From Caulobacter sp. UNC279MFTsu5.1 (GTDB lineage Bacteria > Pseudomonadota > Alphaproteobacteria > Caulobacterales > Caulobacteraceae): a stretch of 64,000 nucleotides of DNA. The stretch is from contig NZ_FORN01000008.1 of the NCBI RefSeq assembly GCF_900114015.1, positions 1 to 64,000 on the forward strand, written 5' to 3'. Position numbers and translations under genes: made by a program. Below the pieces are notes generated by a model. The model saw only the letters and a list, made by a program, of their open reading frames with translations. It searched no databases and had not been told where the DNA came from. How positions within the stretch are numbered: position 1 is the stretch's first letter; each line of letters starts with the position of its first letter. Of this stretch, positions 50,534 through 59,170 are shown one piece after another.

Positions 50534-52384
50534 ATGCAGAACCTAGGGCCGGGCGCCAACGCGCCCCCGACGAAACACGCGCGTCTATTGGCTTGGGTCG
50601 ACGAGGTCGCCGCCCTGACCAAGCCCAAGGCCGTCCACTGGTGCGACGGCTCCGACGCGGAATGGACCGCCCTGACCGACGAACTGGTCGCCCTGGGCAC
50701 GCTGAAGCGCCTCAACCCGAACCTCCGCCCCAACTCGTTCCACGCCGCCTCGGACCCGCGCGACGTCGCCCGCGTCGAGAGCCGCACCTTCATCTGCTCG
50801 CAGGACCCCGCCGAGGCCGGCCCGACCAACAACTGGCGCGATCCCGTCGAGATGCGCCAGACCCTGAACGGCCTGTTCGACGGCTGCATGCGGGGCCGCA
50901 CGATGTATGTCGTGCCGTTCTCGATGGGCCCGGTGGGGTCGCCGATCAGCGCCCTGGGCGTCGAGATCACCGACAGCGCCTATGTCGCCGTCTCGATGCG
51001 GGTGATGACCCGCATGGGCCAGGCGGCGCTGGACGCCCTGGGCGAGGACGGCTTCTTCGTGCCGGCCCTGCACACCCTGGGCGCGCCGCTGGCCGAGGGC
51101 CAAGCCGATGTCGCCTGGCCGTGCAACGACGACAAGTACATCGTGCACTTCCCCGAAAGCCGCGAGATCTGGTCCTACGGCTCGGGCTACGGCGGCAACG
51201 CCCTGCTGGGCAAGAAGTGCTACGCCCTGCGCATCGCCTCGGTGATGGCCCGCGACGAGGGCTGGCTGGCCGAGCACATGCTGATCCTCAAGCTGACCTC
51301 GCCGGCCGGCCAGGCGCGCTATGTGGCCGCCGCCTTCCCCAGCGCCTGCGGCAAGACCAACATGGCCATGCTGCAGCCCACCCTGCCCGGCTGGAAGGCC
51401 GAGACAATCGGCGACGACATCTGCTGGATGCGGTTCGGGGCCGACGGCCGGCTGTACGCGATCAATCCCGAGGCCGGCTTCTTCGGCGTCGCGCCGGGCA
51501 CCGGGGTCAAGACCAACCGCAACGCCGTCGACACCCTGCACGCCAACTGCATCTACACCAATGTCGCCCTGACCGCTGACGGCGACGTCTGGTGGGAGGG
51601 CCTGACCGAGCACCCGCCCGAAGGCTTGACCGACTGGAAGGGCCAGGCCTGGACGCCGGAGCTGGGCGAGCCCGCCGCCCATCCGAACGCCCGCTTCGCC
51701 GTCCCCGCCGGCCAGTGCCCGGTCATCGCCGACGAGTGGGAGGACCCGGCCGGCGTGCCGATCTCGGCCATCCTGTTCGGCGGCCGCCGCGCCTCGGCCG
51801 TGCCGCTGGTCACCGAGGCCTTCGACTGGGAGCACGGCGTGTTCCTGGCCTCCAACGTCGCCTCGGAAGGCACGGCCGCGGCCGAGAACAGCATCGGCGC
51901 GCTGCGCCGCGATCCCTTCGCCATGCTGCCGTTCTGCGGCTACAACATGGGCGACTATTTCGACCACTGGCTGAAGGTCGGGGCCTCGGCCGATCCGGCC
52001 AAGCTGCCGCGCATCTACTTCGTCAACTGGTTCCGCAAGGACGAGCGCGGCAGGTTCGTCTGGCCGGGCTACGGCGAGAACAGTCGCGTGCTGAAGTGGA
52101 TCGTCGACCGCCTGGAGGGTCAGGCCGGCGCGGTCGACAGCCCGATCGGCCGCCTGCCCGCCCGCGACGGCCTGGACCTGACGGGCCTGGACCTGACCGA
52201 CGCCCAGCTGGACCTGCTGCTGACCGTCGATCCGCAGATCTGGCGCGCCGAGGCCGCTCTGATCCCCGAGGCCTACGCCCAGTTCGGCGATCGCCTGCCG
52301 CCCGCCCTGTGGGCCCAGCTGGACGCCCTGGGCGAACGGCTGGCCCGCGTGGACCATCCCGCCAGGGTGCTCGAGCAGGCCTGA
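50534..52384 (+). CDS. pckG: Phosphoenolpyruvate carboxykinase (GTP)
   Basis: A 616-residue GTP-dependent PEPCK that converts oxaloacetate to PEP, the first committed step of gluconeogenesis. Family signatures are the [10 protein letters not shown] substrate loop, the kinase P-loop [16 protein letters not shown] with catalytic Cys, the metal/substrate segment [34 protein letters not shown] (quoted here by DDICWMRFG and NPEAGFFG) and HWLKVG near the C-terminus. The start at 50534 has GGACGG upstream. tpiA follows after 47 bases, so the two form a gluconeogenic unit. A perfect LacI-type palindrome lies in its promoter region. Confidence 0.97.
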   Translation: MQNLGPGANAPPTKHARLLAWVDEVAALTKPKAVHWCDGSDAEWTALTDELVALGTLKRLNPNLRPNSFHAASDPRDVARVESRTFICSQDPAEAGPTNNWRDPVEMRQTLNGLFDGCMRGRTMYVVPFSMGPVGSPISALGVEITDSAYVAVSMRVMTRMGQAALDALGEDGFFVPALHTLGAPLAEGQADVAWPCNDDKYIVHFPESREIWSYGSGYGGNALLGKKCYALRIASVMARDEGWLAEHMLILKLTSPAGQARYVAAAFPSACGKTNMAMLQPTLPGWKAETIGDDICWMRFGADGRLYAINPEAGFFGVAPGTGVKTNRNAVDTLHANCIYTNVALTADGDVWWEGLTEHPPEGLTDWKGQAWTPELGEPAAHPNARFAVPAGQCPVIADEWEDPAGVPISAILFGGRRASAVPLVTEAFDWEHGVFLASNVASEGTAAAENSIGALRRDPFAMLPFCGYNMGDYFDHWLKVGASADPAKLPRIYFVNWFRKDERGRFVWPGYGENSRVLKWIVDRLEGQAGAVDSPIGRLPARDGLDLTGLDLTDAQLDLLLTVDPQIWRAEAALIPEAYAQFGDRLPPALWAQLDALGERLARVDHPARVLEQA

Positions 52385-52431
52385 CCACCCGTCCCCTTCA
52401 AGACACAAGCGCTCCGGCGCATGGAGACCGA

Positions 52432-53187
52432 ATGCACGTCGCCATGGATAAGCCCGCCCGCAAGTTCGTGGTCGGAAACTGGAAGATGCACGGCAACCTG
52501 GCCGCCCTGCCCGTCCTGAGCGCGATCGACGCGGCGGCGCGCGATACGCCCGCCGTCGATGTCGGGGTGGCCGTCCCCGCGACCCTGATCACCGCCGCCT
52601 GGCAGGCGGCCGGCGCGATCCACGTCGGGGCCCAGGACATCCATGCGGCCGACAAGGGCGCCCACACCGGCTGCCTGTCGGCGCCGATGGTCAAGGACGC
52701 CGGCGCGGCCTTCACCATCGTCGGCCACAGCGAGTGCCGGGCCGGCCGCCGCGAGACCGACGCCGAGGTGCGCGGCAAGGCGCAGGCCGCGCGCCGGCAT
52801 GGCCTGTCGGTGATCCTCTGCGTGGGCGAAGCGCTGGACGTCCGCGAGGCCGGCCAGGCCGAGGCGGTGGTCCGCGCCCAGTTGGAGAACTGCCTGCCGG
52901 CCGACGCCGACGGCGACTGGCTGTCGGTGGCCTACGAGCCGATCTGGGCGATCGGCACGGGCCGCTCGGCCACGGGGGACGACATCGCCGCCATGCACGC
53001 GGTGCTGCGCCAGGCCTGCCGCGCGGCCCTGGGCCCGGCCGGCGACCGCGTCCGGCTGCTATACGGCGGCTCGGTGACCCCGGCCAATGCGGCGCAGATC
53101 CTGACCACTCCGAACGTCGACGGCGTGCTGGTGGGCGGCGCCAGCCTGACGGCCGAGACCTTCCTGCCGATCATCGCCCACGCCTGA
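52432..53187 (+). CDS. tpiA: Triosephosphate isomerase
   Basis: A 251-residue triosephosphate isomerase interconverting dihydroxyacetone phosphate and glyceraldehyde-3-phosphate. Catalytic residues are N16 and K18 (VVGNWKMHG), H99 (IVGHSEC) and the Glu in VAYEPIWAIGTG. The phosphate-gripping loop is GTGRSAT, and YGGSVTPANA is the second phosphate site. HSECR replaces the usual HSERR. The start at 52432 has GGAG five bases upstream; ATG at 52444 is possible. Location beside pckG suggests a role in gluconeogenesis. Whether it is the only TIM of the genome cannot be seen here. Confidence 0.94.
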   Translation: MHVAMDKPARKFVVGNWKMHGNLAALPVLSAIDAAARDTPAVDVGVAVPATLITAAWQAAGAIHVGAQDIHAADKGAHTGCLSAPMVKDAGAAFTIVGHSECRAGRRETDAEVRGKAQAARRHGLSVILCVGEALDVREAGQAEAVVRAQLENCLPADADGDWLSVAYEPIWAIGTGRSATGDDIAAMHAVLRQACRAALGPAGDRVRLLYGGSVTPANAAQILTTPNVDGVLVGGASLTAETFLPIIAHA

Positions 53188-53201
53188 GGCGCGGCCTCAC
53201 C

Positions 53202-54212
53202 TCACTTGAGGGCCTGCTTGAGATAGGCGCGGATGCTCTGGGCCAGGCGCGGCGTCAACGGCCCCAGCACGCCCTTGCGCTCTTCGGGCAGGTGGGCGGC
53301 GGGATCGCCGTCGGCCTCGAACCAGTAGTGATCGAAGATCGCCCGCCAGGCGTCGCGCCGCGACTTGGGCAGGTGGCGCACCGCCAGCAGGCCATGGACC
53401 AGCACCTCGAACGCCGAGCCCGCCTCGGGCGGCAGGTCGCGCCACCAGTAGTTGACCAGCACATTGAGGCTGTCGAGCGACTGGACGTGGTGCCACCAGG
53501 CGGTGGGGATGTAGAGGGCGTCACCGGGCTCCAGCTCGGCCGCGAGGCCCCGCCGAGCCGCCTCGGCGAAGCGCGGATAGCGGTCTAGATCGGGGTCGTC
53601 GAGCCGGACCATGCTGATCGGCTGGCCGGCCAGGGTGAAGTCCAGCGGCCCGACATAGAGGTTGGCCGTCTGCTCGGGTGGAAACAGGGTAAAGCGCCGG
53701 CGCCCAGCCACCACCACGGCGATGTTGTCGGCCATGTCGTAATGGGTCTGCGCCGTGGCCGCGTTGCCAAACCAGATGCGCGGCTCGACCGGCACGGCCA
53801 GCAGATCGTGACGGTTGGCCTCGGCGAAGCCGGGCAGCACCCCGGACGTCAGGGTCGAACCGACATAGACCGACGGCGGCCGCGCCTCCTGGCCCAGGGC
53901 CAGCAGGTCGTCGAGGATGGCCGAGATCCCGCCCGGTCGCCGCTCGAAATTCAACGCCCGCTCGGCGTCGCCGTAGAAGAAGCGGCCGTCGATCTCCGGC
54001 GGTCCGACGAAGGCCTCGACCGTCGCGCCCGCGTCGAAGCCCTTCAAATAGGCCGCCACGGCCTCGGGGCCCTCCAGGCCGGCCCGGACCGCCGGCCAGT
54101 CCGCCGCGAAGCCGCGCAGCACCACGGGCCGGTAGGCGGGGACGATCTCGCCCCGCAGCGCCTCCCGCGTGACGTTCGAACGCTCTTCCAGGGGCGGAAA
54201 GGACAGGCTCAT
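53202..54212 (-). CDS. Cupin-like JmjC-domain protein (cupin_8 family)
   Basis: A 336-residue protein with a double-stranded beta-helix fold of the JmjC/FIH type. The predicted Fe(II) ligands are H157 and D159 (WFGNAATAQTHYDMADN) and H241 or H242 (PTAWWHHVQSLDSLNVL). Relatives are 2-oxoglutarate-dependent protein or small-molecule hydroxylases; many uncharacterised ones occur in TonB receptor/halogenase loci. It lies 100 bases downstream of the GH10 gene on the same strand, likely in the same transcript. Its partner or substrate is unknown. Confidence 0.88.
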   Translation of the reverse strand: MSLSFPPLEERSNVTREALRGEIVPAYRPVVLRGFAADWPAVRAGLEGPEAVAAYLKGFDAGATVEAFVGPPEIDGRFFYGDAERALNFERRPGGISAILDDLLALGQEARPPSVYVGSTLTSGVLPGFAEANRHDLLAVPVEPRIWFGNAATAQTHYDMADNIAVVVAGRRRFTLFPPEQTANLYVGPLDFTLAGQPISMVRLDDPDLDRYPRFAEAARRGLAAELEPGDALYIPTAWWHHVQSLDSLNVLVNYWWRDLPPEAGSAFEVLVHGLLAVRHLPKSRRDAWRAIFDHYWFEADGDPAAHLPEERKGVLGPLTPRLAQSIRAYLKQALK

Positions 54213-54312
54213 GCGGCGCCTAGGAGCAACAGTTGGCGGATCGACCGCTCATGGGCGCCCAAGATAGCGCGAAGCGAAGTCGAGACGGTAGGCCGGTTCG
54301 TCGCCCGGCGGA

Positions 54313-55464
54313 TCAAGCCCGCGCCGGCGCCGACCGCAAGGCGGCCGCCACCGCCTCACGCAACGGCTTGGGCCGGTAGGCGTCGTCATAGAGCGTCACG
54401 CGCATGGCTAGGCCGTCCTTGCGCGGCGTGAAGCCCTGCAGCCAGGAATATTTGTCGACCATGCCCCAGGCCAGAACCTCCTTGGTCTGACGGTAGTCCA
54501 GCATCAGGTCGAGATAGGCCTTGGCCACGGCGGCCGTGTCCGCGTCGCGGACGGCGATGTCGGCCGGCAGGTTCTGGTCATTGACGTCGAACTCGGTGAT
54601 CAGCAGGTCGTAACCCATGCCGGTCGCCTCATCGATGAAGGCGCGCCAGGCCTTTTCCTGGGGCCGGCCCAGGCTGCCGGGCGCGGCCGGATCTTCCGTG
54701 CCCAGATGGCTCTGCACGCCCAGGGCGTCGACCGGCGTCCCGCGCTTGCGGAAGCCTTCCAGCAGCTTCAGCACACCGGCCCGGTGCGCCTCGTTGCCGG
54801 CCTCCCAGCCCATGTAGTCGTTATAGACCAGCCGGGCCTTGGGCGCGGCGGCGCGGGCGGCGTGGAAGGCGACGTCCAGGGTCTGTTCCTGGCCCATGGC
54901 GTCGGAAAAGACGGTGCGGCGGATCGAGCCGTCCTTAGGGTCGATGGTCTCGTTGACCACGTCCCAGGAGGCGATCTGCGGATAGTGCGCCACGACCTTG
55001 TCGATGTGATCGACCAGCAAGGCCTGGGCGTTCTTGGCGGCGGCGGGACCCTGGCCGAAGTCGTAGGCGTTGAGCCAGGCCGGGAACCATTTCGGGTGAT
55101 GCCACAGCAGGGTGTGGCCGCGCAGAGCGATGTCGTGGGCCTTGGCGAAGGCGGCGATCCGGTCGGCCCGCCCGAAAGCGAAGGTCTTGGCGTCGGGACG
55201 CAGGACGTACCATTTCAGCTCGTTCTCGGGGACCAGCACGCCGCACTCGTCGATCAGCACCTGGCGATAGCGGGGATCGTTGAACGTGCCCATCCCGACC
55301 GCGCTACCGAACCGCAGGCCCTTGGCGCGGGCCAGGGCGGCGAGAGACGGGCTAAAGGACCGATCGGCGGCCAGGCCCAGGCCCGGAACCGCGCTGACGG
55401 CCGCCACGGCGGCGCCGCTCCCGATGAAGCCGCGCCTGGAAAACGATGAACGGCGAGACGTCAC
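54313..55464 (-). CDS. Endo-1,4-beta-xylanase, glycoside hydrolase family 10
   Basis: A 383-residue GH10 TIM-barrel enzyme. A twin-arginine signal (FSRRGFIGSG, hydrophobic core ending near LGLAAD) exports it. The catalytic acid/base is E172 (WDVVNETID) and the nucleophile is E290 (LLITEFDVND). LRGHTLLWHHPKWFPAWL and SHLGTEDPAA are further GH10 features. It should cut the xylan or xylo-oligosaccharide backbone in the periplasm or at the surface. It follows the TonB receptor by 144 bases on the same strand, with a strong hairpin between them. Confidence 0.96.
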   Translation of the reverse strand: MTSRRSSFSRRGFIGSGAAVAAVSAVPGLGLAADRSFSPSLAALARAKGLRFGSAVGMGTFNDPRYRQVLIDECGVLVPENELKWYVLRPDAKTFAFGRADRIAAFAKAHDIALRGHTLLWHHPKWFPAWLNAYDFGQGPAAAKNAQALLVDHIDKVVAHYPQIASWDVVNETIDPKDGSIRRTVFSDAMGQEQTLDVAFHAARAAAPKARLVYNDYMGWEAGNEAHRAGVLKLLEGFRKRGTPVDALGVQSHLGTEDPAAPGSLGRPQEKAWRAFIDEATGMGYDLLITEFDVNDQNLPADIAVRDADTAAVAKAYLDLMLDYRQTKEVLAWGMVDKYSWLQGFTPRKDGLAMRVTLYDDAYRPKPLREAVAAALRSAPARA

Positions 55465-55483
55465 GGCGAAGCCCTCTCAAGAA

Positions 55484-55514
55484 CGCCGCGCAACGTCAGG
55501 AACGTTGCGCGGCG
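55484..55514 (-). terminator. Strong hairpin between TonB receptor and GH10 genes
   Basis: CGCCGCGCAACGT pairs perfectly with ACGTTGCGCGGCG (13 bp, five-base loop) followed on the minus strand by TTCTT. It may end or stabilise the receptor transcript, as at the receptor end of locus 1. Confidence 0.7.
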
Positions 55515-55608
55515 AGTTTTGGGATAGAAGCCCTCGCCCGCGGACGGTCGAAGGACATGCGCCCTGGACGACCCGACCGGACGAGGTCCGGCCGGGTCGC
55601 CTCGGGAT

Positions 55609-58600
55609 CTAGAAGCTGGCGCGGACCACGAAGGTGTAGCGCCGGTCGTTCATGAACCACGACCGCCCGGCCTTGAGCAGCTGGTCGTTCAGGACCTGGG
55701 TGGTCTTGGTGACCTCGTTGGTCAGGTTCACGCCCTGCACGCCGATCTTCACCTTCGGGTTGAGGGTGTAGAACAGCGAACCGTCCAGCTGGCCGGTGGC
55801 CTCGTTCATGATCGGCGCGAAGGGCACGATCACGTCGCGGACCGTCAGCAGGAAGTCCGAACGCCAGTTGTAGGCCAGGCGAGCCGAGATCGGACCCTTC
55901 TCGTAGATGGCCGCGAGGTTGGCGTTGTGCTTGGACAGGCCCTGCAGCGGCAGCAGCGCGGTGTTGACCGTCGAGACGCGGCCGGCGGCCACGTCGGGAT
56001 CGGTCGCCGACAGCGTGCTTTGCGGCACGCCCTTGCTGTCGATGTAGCTGTAGTTGGCGTTGATGCCGAACCCGTCCAGCGGCTTGGGCAGGAAGTCGTA
56101 GAACTGCTGGTAGGCGACTTCGAAGCCCTTGACGTGGGCCTTCTGCTCGGCGTTGCCGGGCGTGGTGACCAGGACATCGAAGGTGGCGCCGTTGTTGGTG
56201 AACGGCACGCGGGCGGTCGTGTTGGTGGCGACGTCGGTCAGTTCCTTCCAGAACGCCGCGAAGGTCAGCGAGCCGACTGGCGCGAAGTACCATTCCACCG
56301 AGGCGTCGATGTTCTTGGCCTGGGTGGGCTTGAGGAAGGGATTGCCGACCGTGACGTTGCCCGTGGGCATGCCGTTGCTGATCCCGTCGGCGTTCGTATT
56401 GAGCGCCAGGTTGTAGTAGTTGCGGGTCAGGCCGATCTCGGGCGGGGTCAGGGTCTTGGACAGGCCGAAGCGCAGCTGGACCCCGTGCTGCATGGCCACC
56501 TTCAGGTTGAAGCTGGGCAGCCAGTATTCGAACTTGGCGTGAGCCGTGTCCGGCACCACCGCGCCGTTGGCCCACAGGCGGGCCTGGGCCCGGATCGCCG
56601 GCGTGAGCTGGCAGAACGGGGTCGGCGTCTGGCCCGCCGGGACGGAGGCGCATTCCGCGTCGGTGCTGAAGTTGGTCAACGGGAAGGTTCTGAATCCCGA
56701 AGCCTCGCGCGTGGTCTCGGTGTAGCGCAGGCCGATGTTGCCGGTGATCCGGACATCGTTTCCTGCGTCATGCTTGAAGCGCAGCATGCCGTAGGCCGAC
56801 TTGGTCGTCTCGTTGACGGGGTTGATTTCCTGCGGAAGGAACGGCGTGCCGGCGATCACATTGCATCGCTGAGCCAGGGGAACCCAGTTCTGCGCGCAAC
56901 CATTGGCGCCGTTGCGGGCCCGCCATTCGTCGCCGACGCTGAGGGCGAAGGCCGACATCGCCGCGTAGTCCTTAGCGGCGTTGCCGTTGTAGAACGGGCG
57001 GGCGTCCAGGCCGGTCGGAACCGGAACCTGGCCGCGCATGAAGTCGGTGAACGGATAGAGTTCGGTGTGGGCCGAGCTGGTCGAACCGCCGGGCGTGGCC
57101 GGATTGCCGTTGATCGGATCGTCGAACCAGACCGGGCCGCCGGCGCCCCAGATTTCGCTCAGCACGCCCCAGTTATAGGTCGAGAAGCGCGTGGTCTGGT
57201 CGCGCTCGGCCCAGCGCACCCCGACCCGCGCGGAGTCCAGCCAGCTGTTCTCGGCGAAGCGGTAATCGACGTCGATCTTGGCGGCGTCTTCCTTGCCTTC
57301 GCTCTGCTCGATGTGGTCCATCGCCGAACGCCAGAAGCTGTTGTACGGGTCCTGGAAGCTGTTGTGCGCGCCGGTGAAGTAGGTCGAGCAGCTGCCGCTG
57401 GGCGGCGAGCAGGCCGGGATCGACGCGCCGCTGGCCGGCGGAATGAACGTGAACACCGGCATGTCCGAGCCGTTGAGCTTCAGGTCCAGGTTCTGGAAGC
57501 TCGAGCCCCAGATGCCGACGTCCAGGTTGTCGACCGTCGAGTCGACGTGCTGATAGTCGAAGGCCACGCCCAGGCGATCGTTCGGCGTCCACTTGAAATT
57601 GAAGCCGTAGTCCGAGGTGACGTAGGTCTGCTCGACGCTGCGGCTGATGTTGTTGCTCTGCAGGCCGAAGGTCGGCGTGCGCGGGTCCGGACCGTTCTGG
57701 TCGTCGCGCCAGCCGGTGGTGCCGGTGATGATCCCGTTGGTGAAGATGCCGTCGCTGTCGACGCCGAAGGTCGTGCCGTCGATCGGGCGGGAGTCGCCGT
57801 TCGAGGTCACGTTGTCGGTGGCGATCTCCATCGCGTGCTCGGTCCAGGACTGCGTCGATTCCGAGCGCAGGTACTGGAAGGTCGCCAGCATGGTGTCGTC
57901 GTTGCTGCGCCATTGGCCGGCCGCCGCATAGCCCGTGCGCTCACGCTCGGTCTCGGTGCTGCGGAAGGCCGCGCCGCGCGGGAACCACACGCCCTTGCCG
58001 CCCTGGGGGCAATCCACGGCTTGCGGATTGGCGGTCTGGGCGCTGGTGAAGCCGGTGCGGCAGCCGAAGTTCGACACTTGGGTGCCGTCGGCGCGGGTGA
58101 ACAGCTTGGAGTCGACGGCGCTCAGCAGCAGGCCGAACGTGCCGGCCTCGGTGTCCCACTGGTCGCTGTAGAGGGCCGTGTAGGTCGGCGCCCAACGCTT
58201 GACGAAGTCGCCGTAGCTGGCCTCCGCCGACACCGACAGCAGCCGCTTGGTGCTGTCGAACGGCAGGCGGGTGCGCAGGTTCACCGTGCCCGAAATGCCG
58301 CCCTCGATCATGTCGGCCGAGGGGCTCTTGAACACGTCGACGCCGCCCATCAGCTCGGACGGCACGTCCGCGAAGCTCAGGGCGCGGCCGTTGTTGGCCG
58401 AGAAGGTGTCGCGGCCGTTCAGTTCGGAACGCACGAAGTTCAGGCCGCGCACGACGACGCCGCTGCCTTCGGTCGAGAAGTGGTCGGGGTCGACGCCGGC
58501 GGCGAACCGGTTGATGGCCACGCCCGGGATGCGCTGCAGCGCCTCGGTCACCGAGCGGTCCGGCAGGGCGCCGATGTCCTCGGCGGTGATCGAGTCGCCG

Positions 58601-58824
58601 ATGATCTCGGAGCTTTGCTTCAGCTGCTGCGAGCTCTTCAAGCTTTGACGGATGCTGGTGACGACCACCTCGTCGACCGTCGACACCTCGTCGGCCGGCT
58701 TGGTCTGGGCCCAGGCCGGCGCGGCGACCAGCATGGCGCCCAACGCCAGGGCCGAAGCTCCATACCTGAGTTTTGAAGTTGAAGTTGCGCCTGCGCGCAC
58801 GGGCGCACGTTCGACGTGATCCAT
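55609..58824 (-). CDS. TonB-dependent receptor, glycan locus 2
   Basis: A 1071-residue outer membrane transporter. The signal peptide ends at APAWAQ (about residue 40), and the TonB-box region reads VDEVVVTSIRQSL. The plug contains EDIGALPDRSVTEALQRIPG and VVVRGLNFVRSELNGRD. The barrel ends with YTFVVRASF, carrying the C-terminal Phe. A very strong GGGAGG ribosome site precedes the start. With the GH10 xylanase downstream and a site resembling the xylose operator 36-49 bases before the start, it probably imports xylo-oligosaccharides (inference). Confidence 0.96.
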   Translation of the reverse strand: MDHVERAPVRAGATSTSKLRYGASALALGAMLVAAPAWAQTKPADEVSTVDEVVVTSIRQSLKSSQQLKQSSEIIGDSITAEDIGALPDRSVTEALQRIPGVAINRFAAGVDPDHFSTEGSGVVVRGLNFVRSELNGRDTFSANNGRALSFADVPSELMGGVDVFKSPSADMIEGGISGTVNLRTRLPFDSTKRLLSVSAEASYGDFVKRWAPTYTALYSDQWDTEAGTFGLLLSAVDSKLFTRADGTQVSNFGCRTGFTSAQTANPQAVDCPQGGKGVWFPRGAAFRSTETERERTGYAAAGQWRSNDDTMLATFQYLRSESTQSWTEHAMEIATDNVTSNGDSRPIDGTTFGVDSDGIFTNGIITGTTGWRDDQNGPDPRTPTFGLQSNNISRSVEQTYVTSDYGFNFKWTPNDRLGVAFDYQHVDSTVDNLDVGIWGSSFQNLDLKLNGSDMPVFTFIPPASGASIPACSPPSGSCSTYFTGAHNSFQDPYNSFWRSAMDHIEQSEGKEDAAKIDVDYRFAENSWLDSARVGVRWAERDQTTRFSTYNWGVLSEIWGAGGPVWFDDPINGNPATPGGSTSSAHTELYPFTDFMRGQVPVPTGLDARPFYNGNAAKDYAAMSAFALSVGDEWRARNGANGCAQNWVPLAQRCNVIAGTPFLPQEINPVNETTKSAYGMLRFKHDAGNDVRITGNIGLRYTETTREASGFRTFPLTNFSTDAECASVPAGQTPTPFCQLTPAIRAQARLWANGAVVPDTAHAKFEYWLPSFNLKVAMQHGVQLRFGLSKTLTPPEIGLTRNYYNLALNTNADGISNGMPTGNVTVGNPFLKPTQAKNIDASVEWYFAPVGSLTFAAFWKELTDVATNTTARVPFTNNGATFDVLVTTPGNAEQKAHVKGFEVAYQQFYDFLPKPLDGFGINANYSYIDSKGVPQSTLSATDPDVAAGRVSTVNTALLPLQGLSKHNANLAAIYEKGPISARLAYNWRSDFLLTVRDVIVPFAPIMNEATGQLDGSLFYTLNPKVKIGVQGVNLTNEVTKTTQVLNDQLLKAGRSWFMNDRRYTFVVRASF

Positions 58825-58859
58825 TTTATCTGCCTCCCCAGTTATTCTTCATGGCAGCT

Positions 58860-58873
58860 CGTTACCGCTACCA
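58860..58873 (-). promoter_or_regulatory. Site resembling the Caulobacter xylose (XylR) operator
   Basis: On the minus strand TGGTAGCGGTAACG. The XylR operator as I remember it is TGGTAGCGCTAACA, giving 12 of 14 matches. It lies 36-49 bases before the TonB receptor start. A second palindrome, GACCA-TTG-TGGTC, lies at 58889-58901. Confidence 0.5.
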
Positions 58874-59041
58874 TTGGCCTATTGCTTCGACCATTGTGGT
58901 CAGATGATATGGCAAAGCCCGCAGGCGTCAAGGAACGCTACCTTGGCCCACGAAGAAGAAAGCTGGCCCTACCCAGCCTTCTGTTTTGTCATAACAATTG
59001 GAAGCGCCCCCAAGGCGCCGCTCAATGGAGGGCAAAGTACA

Positions 59042-59053
59042 GACAGCGCTGTC
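59042..59053. promoter_or_regulatory. Perfect LacI-type palindrome upstream of the halogenase array
   Basis: GACAGCGCTGTC, a perfect 12-bp palindrome 118 bases before the first halogenase start. It fits GACANCGNTGTC. The remainder of the 58825-59170 gap shows only the sites listed here. Confidence 0.55.
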
Positions 59054-59170
59054 CCACGCAAGAGGGGAAGTGCGTTGTCCGACCAATCCTGCTTGGACAT
59101 CCTGGTCCCGGCGGGCCACACAGGATGACCGCCCGTAGAAGGCGGGGTACGGTCACAGCGGGGGGAACGC

